Origin: Bacteroidota bacterium
GTDB taxonomy: Bacteria > Bacteroidota > Bacteroidia > B-17B0 > Aurantibacillaceae
Reading direction: 5' to 3'
DNA length: 64,000 nt
Assembly: GCA_021156365.1 (NCBI GenBank)
Contig: JAJNDK010000002.1
Location: 186,001 to 250,000, forward strand
Every line of letters begins with the position of its first letter. Positions within the stretch are counted from its first letter, which is position 1. The notes under the pieces are model-generated. The model was not told the DNA's origin, did not search any database, and was given only the letters and a program-made list of their open reading frames with translations. Below, piece after piece: positions 58,891-64,000 of the stretch. Made by a program: the position numbers and the translations under genes.

Positions 58891-60216
58891 ATGTTACCAA
58901 ATCGCAAAACAGTTTTAGGGGTATTTGCACTTGCTGTCCTTTTTTCGTCCTGCGGAGCATTAAAACAAATGCCTACTGCCAATAACGACGATGTTTACCT
59001 GGATCCGAAAAAAGACAGGACCGCCTTCTACAAAGCCGACGAGCCGAAGCCCGTTGAAACTGCTTCTACACAACAGGTTGTGGTTCCACAGGATACCAGC
59101 AATAACCCATATTATGCCGACAGGGATTTTGATTATGATGATTATTATGATAACCAATATGCATCCCGGATCCGTCGTTTTCACAATCCTAACTGCGGTG
59201 TAGGCTATTACGACAGCTACTACACCAATTCGTATTTCTACAATTACAATCCTTATCAATACGGTGTAAGTATTTACAACGGTTATAATTTCTGGGGCCC
59301 TTCCTACAACAATTATATGTATGTGTCCAATTACAACTGGGGCGGATACTATGGCTACGGAAGCAATTACGGATATAACAGTTATTGCAACAGTGGCTGG
59401 GGAATTGGTTTAGGCTACGGATACAGCAGCGGGTACTATAACAACTGGTACAACCCGTATTCTTATGGATACAATCCTTATTACGGATACAATAATTTTT
59501 ACAATCCCTACTACTCTCCTTACGGATATGGTGGCTATAACCCATACGGATACAGCAATCCATATGATTATAATAGTTACAGCTACTACGGGCCACGTGT
59601 GAGCCATTCAGGCGGTAATTCGAGACAGCTGATCAACCCGGGAATGGATCCGATGAAAGTAATGAATCCGAATACCTCTGCTTCCAATGAGCCGAAAGGT
59701 GCCGCTCCTACTGACATCAAACGTTTCAACCAGGTTGTTCCCACCCCGAAAGAGACGTATACAAAAGGGAATACGAACGGTAATTCCGATCCGCGCCCGG
59801 TGAACCCGAATGCAGGAAACAACAATTCGGACCCGCAATTGATCAATACCAACCATGGAAATTCAACGCCGGTATCACAACCGGTGAAATCCAACCCGGT
59901 TGTAATACAGCCTGCAAATACAGATCATAATAACAATGCCTCTTCACAGCCGGTAAACGATCCGCCGAAACCTAAAAAAGGCGGATGGTTCAATACACAA
60001 CCTGTTGGCGGCAATGGTTCCGGGTCTACTCCTACAACAACCAGCGAACCAAAACCTAAAAAAGGTGGCTGGTTCGAATCGCAACCGATCAATAACAACA
60101 ACTCGGGCGGCAACAACAATGTTGTGAAACCTTCTTCCGGTTCCTCTTTCCCATCCGGTGGTGGAGGTGGACACAACGGAGGTGGCGGAGGTGGTGGTAA
60201 AGTAAGACCTCGTTAA
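58891..60216 (+). CDS. Tyr/Asn/Gly-rich surface lipoprotein
   Basis: 441 residues. The leader ends with the lipobox LFSSC (Cys21). About 75-240 is extremely rich in Tyr, Asn and Gly (for example YNPYYGYNNFYNPYYSPYGY). A proline- and asparagine-rich linker with two copies of PKPKKGGWF follows, and the protein ends in a run of glycines and KVRPR. Such low-complexity sequence is probably disordered or prion-like and exposed at the surface. A similar layout is often annotated as vitellogenin-like in this phylum, without functional proof. The OmpP1-like gene follows after 22 bp, so the pair is likely co-transcribed. Confidence 0.75.
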   Translation: MLPNRKTVLGVFALAVLFSSCGALKQMPTANNDDVYLDPKKDRTAFYKADEPKPVETASTQQVVVPQDTSNNPYYADRDFDYDDYYDNQYASRIRRFHNPNCGVGYYDSYYTNSYFYNYNPYQYGVSIYNGYNFWGPSYNNYMYVSNYNWGGYYGYGSNYGYNSYCNSGWGIGLGYGYSSGYYNNWYNPYSYGYNPYYGYNNFYNPYYSPYGYGGYNPYGYSNPYDYNSYSYYGPRVSHSGGNSRQLINPGMDPMKVMNPNTSASNEPKGAAPTDIKRFNQVVPTPKETYTKGNTNGNSDPRPVNPNAGNNNSDPQLINTNHGNSTPVSQPVKSNPVVIQPANTDHNNNASSQPVNDPPKPKKGGWFNTQPVGGNGSGSTPTTTSEPKPKKGGWFESQPINNNNSGGNNNVVKPSSGSSFPSGGGGGHNGGGGGGGKVRPR

Positions 60217-60238
60217 TAACCGTATAATTATTTTTCAT

Positions 60239-61732
60239 ATGAAACGGTTATTGTTTTTGTTCCAATTACTTTGGATCCTTCCATTCGCTTCGAATGCACA
60301 GAATGACATAGATGTGCTTCGCTATTCACAAACTACTTTTGGCGGAGATGCGCGCTTTATGGCAATGGGCGGGAGCATGGGTGCTCTTGGTGCCAACTTA
60401 TCCTGTATGAATTTTAACCCAGCAGGTATCGCTGTTTTCCGCAAAGGAGAGCTGGCACTCAGCGGAGCATTACGTTTTGCCAACGCAGAAGCCACGCACT
60501 ACGGTGCCACTGCAAAAGATTTTAAAGCCAATGCACACCTGGGACTTTTAGGCTTTGCCAGCTCATGGGAAGAGACAAATCCGTATCGCGATGAGCGTAG
60601 CAGGAATCGTTTCAAAGACTGGAGCAGAAGACATACCATTGGATTTACGTATAATAAGATCGCAAATTTCAATTCCAATGCAAGCATCCAGGGTGTTGTA
60701 CATAACTCCACGATCACGGATGATTTCCTAGGCTCTGCGCAAGGATACCAACCACAGGATCTCAACCCGTTTTTTGAAGCAATGGCGTTCAATACCTACC
60801 TGATCGATACATTTCCGGGAACACTTACGGAATACGGAACTTATTTCAATCCCGATAAAACATACAAGCAAAGCAAAACCATCAATACTACCGGAACGAT
60901 TGGTGAATACAGTCTTGCTTATGGATACGCACTCGACAACAAGACGTATTTCGGTGTAGCATTAGGTGTGCCAAGTGGCAAGTGGAACTATACTTCGCAA
61001 TATATCGAAGAAGATGCAGGCGACAGCATTGAATATTTTCAGGCGCTGGACTACAGTGAAACAGTACAAACCCGTGCAATCGGCGTCAATCTGAAATTAG
61101 GCGTTCTGACCCGTTTGTCGGAAAGCATTCGTATTGGTGCATACTTTCACACTCCTACCGCTTATTCGCTGAACGACACGTATCAAAACAGCCTCGAAGT
61201 AAGTTATGATTCACTCTTCGGGTATTCCAACATCAATATGCGGGACAGCTCGGGCACAGGGCGTTTTAAATACAATATCCGTACGCCTATGCGTTTCGGA
61301 GCCAATTTCGCCTACCTGTATGAAAAGATCCTGGCATTTAACATAGATGCAGAATATGTAAGCTACGATCAGGGCAGTATCCGTTCGAAGACTTATGTTT
61401 TTGAAGATGTGAATAACGCGATCCGGAAAAAATATTCCTCCACATTTAACTTCAGGGCCGGCATCGAGCTCAACACCTCGCCGGTTGTTTTCAGAGCAGG
61501 ATTTGCGAGTTATGGCAGCCCCTTCGGAGAATTGCTCAGCGGCAAATATGTACGTAACAGCTATACAGGTGGTATCGGATTCCGTGAAAATGAAAAACAT
61601 TATTTCGACATTGCCGTAGTGTTCGATAATTACAATGAGGATTATTACATCTACAATCCGCAGTATGTAAATCCAACGAACATAAAGTACAAAAGCACCA
61701 GCATTGTGCTGACATACGGTATTAAATTCTGA
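60239..61732 (+). CDS. OmpP1/FadL-family outer-membrane protein
   Basis: 497 residues. A signal peptide (LLWILPFASNAQ) is followed by the FadL-type N-terminal block ARFMAMGGSMGALGANLSCMNFNPAGI and then alternating strands of a 14-stranded barrel. The C terminus ends in aromatic Phe (VLTYGIKF), as outer-membrane barrels do. FadL-like channels pass hydrophobic molecules such as fatty acids or aromatics. It shares an operon with the Tyr-rich lipoprotein and is closed by a terminator at 61737. Confidence 0.88.
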   Translation: MKRLLFLFQLLWILPFASNAQNDIDVLRYSQTTFGGDARFMAMGGSMGALGANLSCMNFNPAGIAVFRKGELALSGALRFANAEATHYGATAKDFKANAHLGLLGFASSWEETNPYRDERSRNRFKDWSRRHTIGFTYNKIANFNSNASIQGVVHNSTITDDFLGSAQGYQPQDLNPFFEAMAFNTYLIDTFPGTLTEYGTYFNPDKTYKQSKTINTTGTIGEYSLAYGYALDNKTYFGVALGVPSGKWNYTSQYIEEDAGDSIEYFQALDYSETVQTRAIGVNLKLGVLTRLSESIRIGAYFHTPTAYSLNDTYQNSLEVSYDSLFGYSNINMRDSSGTGRFKYNIRTPMRFGANFAYLYEKILAFNIDAEYVSYDQGSIRSKTYVFEDVNNAIRKKYSSTFNFRAGIELNTSPVVFRAGFASYGSPFGELLSGKYVRNSYTGGIGFRENEKHYFDIAVVFDNYNEDYYIYNPQYVNPTNIKYKSTSIVLTYGIKF

Positions 61733-61736
61733 TAAG

Positions 61737-61763
61737 AACAGGGAGTAAAAATCCCTGTTTTTT
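61737..61763 (+). terminator. Rho-independent terminator
   Basis: AACAGGGA and TCCCTGTT form an 8-bp stem around GTAAAAA, followed by a T run, closing the lipoprotein/OmpP1 operon. Confidence 0.9.
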
Positions 61764-61819
61764 GTTTCTTTCGTATTCCGCTTAAATTCCTAACTTTATC
61801 TTCCCTAAATTTTCTATCT

Positions 61820-64000
61820 ATGCATACAAAAGGCATCCTCTTTGTTTCGTTTACTGCATGCTGCATGCTTTCCTTCGCCCAGCTGAATATCGGAAATATC
61901 AAGGACAAGGTAAAAGACAAAGCCAAAACCGGTCTGACCAATGTGAAGAACCAGACAAGCGAGGCTATCGATAAAAAACTGGATAAATCGCGTGCTGAAT
62001 TTGATGCAAGTAATTTCAATTACGCTATTTCGTTCAGCGACAACAGCGGTTTGTTCGAAACGGATGAAAAAGGCGGAAGAGCTTCCAACACACTGATCAA
62101 TACAAAAGATTTTTTGCAGGGTACCGAGCACAACGATTTTGACAGGGCCTATGGATACAACCGCAAAGGTGAGATCTTTTTTGCAGGGAATAAATTCGGC
62201 TCGGCACGTTCTATGTTCTTCCTCTCCGAAAAATTCTTTGCCACCTCCGATTCGATGAATTCCCTCGCCTATGCACAATTGCAAAACAACAAGGCCCTGC
62301 TCTTTCAATCAACCGCACGCTACACCAAAGCCGTAGAATGTATTGATAAAGCGCTAAGCCTGCGCGAGCAATTAGCTCCGGGAAGTGAAGTACTGGCTGT
62401 ATCGGAAAATAACAAAGCTGTTCTGTTGAAAGACATGGGAAAATATGCAGAAGCAGAAGTATGGATCGATAAGGCCATTGCACTTAACAAAGCGGTGTCG
62501 GGAGAAAAAAGCCTGGGCTATGCACTTTCCCTGAACAATAAAGCCATGTTGTACCAGGTTACCGGTCGTCTCGATAAAGCAGAAGCATTGATGGTGCAGG
62601 CTGCCGGTATTGCGAAAGAACTTTTGAGTGAAAAATCCTCTAACTATATTAAGCTCACCATCAATCTTGCTTCCATCTACCGCGATATGAAAAAGTACGG
62701 AGAAGCAGAAAAGATCTATTTAACCGCCATCGAGATCAAGCAAAAAAAATTAGGTGCCGGCCATCCCGATTATGCACATTTAAAAAGAGGACTTGCCGAT
62801 CTGTATTGGGAAATGGGGAAAACAGACCTGGTAGAAAAAAACCTGGTAAGCGCGCTGGATATTTATATCCGGAAATTCGGCGATAAAAACCCTGCCACTA
62901 CTGCTACACGTGCCGACCTGGCTACTTTTCACCGCGTAACAGGAAATAAAACCAAAGCCCTCGATTTTATGACGCAGGTCGTGAATGCCGATAAAGAGAT
63001 CTATGGAGAAAACCACCCGGAATATGTAAAACAACTGGAAAACCTTGCGATCGCACAATGGGTGAACCAGAAAGCTGCCGATGCTTCCTCCAATTACAAA
63101 ACCGTACTGGAAAAAACCTCGCAATACATTGATGAGTATTTTTCCACTTTAGGTGAAACGGAAAAAACAAAGTTCTGGGACAAGACCGTTCCCCGCTTCA
63201 ACCGCTTTAATTCTTTCGCCATTAGTAATGCTGCAAGCGATCGCTCTTTGCTACAGGCTATGCTGAATAACCAGCTGCACAATAAAGCCCTCCTTCTCAA
63301 TTCTTCTTCCAAAGTACGTAATCAGATCCTCAATAGCGGAAATGCCGCATTGATAGGGGATTACAACAACTGGCTGGGCACCAAGGAAGAATTAGGCCGT
63401 GCGTACACCATGACCAAAGAGCAGCTGAATGAAGAAAAAATAAACATCGACTCACTGGAAAATAAATCGAATGAGCTGGAGAAAAAATTATCGCAGCAAT
63501 CAGCCATGTTCGGAGAAGGAAATACAAAGGAAAAGATCAGCTACGGGCAAATAGCAGCTAAGCTAAAGGCAGATGAAGCAGCGGTGGAGATCATCCAGGT
63601 GCAGAAATTCGACAACATCTTTACAAAAGAGATCCAGTATGTAGCTATTGTTTTGAGCAGCGACGGGAACCTGGACCTGGTTACTTTTGATAACGGATCG
63701 AAAATGGAAAGCGAGTCGATCACCAATTACCGCGAATCCATCAAGAACCTGAAAACCGACAATACCAGTTACGGGATCTTCTGGGAACCAATAGAAGCAA
63801 AACTGGCCGGCAAAAAGAAGATCTATGTTTCACTGGACGGAGTGTATAACCAGATCAGCCTGCTCACCCTGAAAGATCCGAAGGCCAATAAATTCCTGAT
63901 CGAAAAAGAAAACATTGTAGTGGTGGGCAACACTAAAGACATCCTCAAATTAAAATCCGGTGCCCCCACTACCCGTTCCAAGACTGCATTCCTGCTGGGC
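61820..64000 (+). CDS. TPR-CHAT domain protein, C-terminally cut by window end
   Basis: 727 codons are open to the window edge. A signal peptide (LFVSFTACCMLSFAQ) is followed by TPR repeats at about 110-430 (YTKAVECIDKALSLREQ, YAEAEVWIDKAIALNK, LDKAEALMVQAAGIAKE, YGEAEKIYLTAIEIKQK), a coiled coil near 535-555, then the start of a CHAT domain from about 570 (ADEAAVEIIQVQKFDN, then KKKIYVSLDGVYNQISLLTL). CHAT domains are caspase-like proteases; the catalytic His-Cys pair would lie beyond 64000. A secreted or periplasmic version is typical of Bacteroidota; its role is unknown. Confidence 0.85.
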   Translation, partial: MHTKGILFVSFTACCMLSFAQLNIGNIKDKVKDKAKTGLTNVKNQTSEAIDKKLDKSRAEFDASNFNYAISFSDNSGLFETDEKGGRASNTLINTKDFLQGTEHNDFDRAYGYNRKGEIFFAGNKFGSARSMFFLSEKFFATSDSMNSLAYAQLQNNKALLFQSTARYTKAVECIDKALSLREQLAPGSEVLAVSENNKAVLLKDMGKYAEAEVWIDKAIALNKAVSGEKSLGYALSLNNKAMLYQVTGRLDKAEALMVQAAGIAKELLSEKSSNYIKLTINLASIYRDMKKYGEAEKIYLTAIEIKQKKLGAGHPDYAHLKRGLADLYWEMGKTDLVEKNLVSALDIYIRKFGDKNPATTATRADLATFHRVTGNKTKALDFMTQVVNADKEIYGENHPEYVKQLENLAIAQWVNQKAADASSNYKTVLEKTSQYIDEYFSTLGETEKTKFWDKTVPRFNRFNSFAISNAASDRSLLQAMLNNQLHNKALLLNSSSKVRNQILNSGNAALIGDYNNWLGTKEELGRAYTMTKEQLNEEKINIDSLENKSNELEKKLSQQSAMFGEGNTKEKISYGQIAAKLKADEAAVEIIQVQKFDNIFTKEIQYVAIVLSSDGNLDLVTFDNGSKMESESITNYRESIKNLKTDNTSYGIFWEPIEAKLAGKKKIYVSLDGVYNQISLLTLKDPKANKFLIEKENIVVVGNTKDILKLKSGAPTTRSKTAFLLG

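Overview
The window looks like a chromosomal segment of a free-living Bacteroidota (Bacteroidetes) bacterium, probably near the Chitinophagales/Sphingobacteriales. Four things point there. Promoters fit the Bacteroidetes TTTG-N18..20-TAnnTTTG pattern upstream of both tRNAs and several genes. There is a type IX secretion-type C-terminal sorting domain. Typical families of the phylum occur (GWxTD protein, OmpP1/FadL-like porin, LytS/LytTR systems with a two-component propeller, CheB-CheR-PAS kinase fusions, large RHS proteins). Ribosome binding sites are weak. I saw no transposase, integrase, phage gene or CRISPR array.

Layout. 1-5300: end of a probable M23 peptidase, a secreted glucose/sorbosone dehydrogenase-like protein, and a reverse-strand operon of GWxTD protein, family 2 glycosyltransferase and riboflavin synthase. 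5350-5850: tRNA-Ser(TGA) followed by a frameshifted GIY-YIG gene. 6040-9222: MarR regulator overlapping a rifampin phosphotransferase-like enzyme. 9300-14200: OmpA-like protein, NarL-type regulator, an ECF sigma / small protein / ClpP operon, and two broken small membrane-protein genes. 14250-17560: MlaE/MlaF lipid transport, a small lipoprotein, a membrane protein and an SDR enzyme. 17660-24420: two LytS-type kinases, one with its LytTR regulator, plus thioredoxin and a PEBP protein. 24450-28950: acetyltransferase, then a CheY-like regulator with a giant CheB-CheR-PAS-histidine kinase. 29280-30480: DoxX-like protein and small unknown proteins.

30764-48936 is the outstanding region: one compact reverse-strand operon of six genes, about 18 kb. 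It encodes a double-LamG secreted protein, a Skp/OmpH-like chaperone, a lipoprotein, a 2133-residue SpvB/TcB-like protein, a small secreted protein, and a 2729-residue RHS protein. The RHS protein ends in a metzincin-like domain whose catalytic Glu is replaced by Val. I read this as a cell-surface or secreted RHS delivery system with its own periplasmic chaperone. Three direct repeats with an exact 21-bp period lie just upstream of it.

49364-56126 holds a sensor-kinase cluster: PAS kinase, response regulator and REC-GAF-PAS-PAS kinase in one operon, then a separate kinase that is a mosaic of the first and third. The first kinase has 14 exact copies of a 21-residue (63-bp) coiled-coil repeat between PAS and kinase; the mosaic has about 3.5. 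A 15-bp dyad, ATCTCA-N3-TGAGAT, recurs in three intergenic regions, twice inside a longer conserved element of about 165 bp.

56423-64000: tRNA-Glu(TTC), a conserved unknown protein, prolyl-tRNA synthetase, a Tyr/Asn-rich lipoprotein paired with an OmpP1-like porin, and the first 727 codons of a TPR-CHAT protein that runs off the window.
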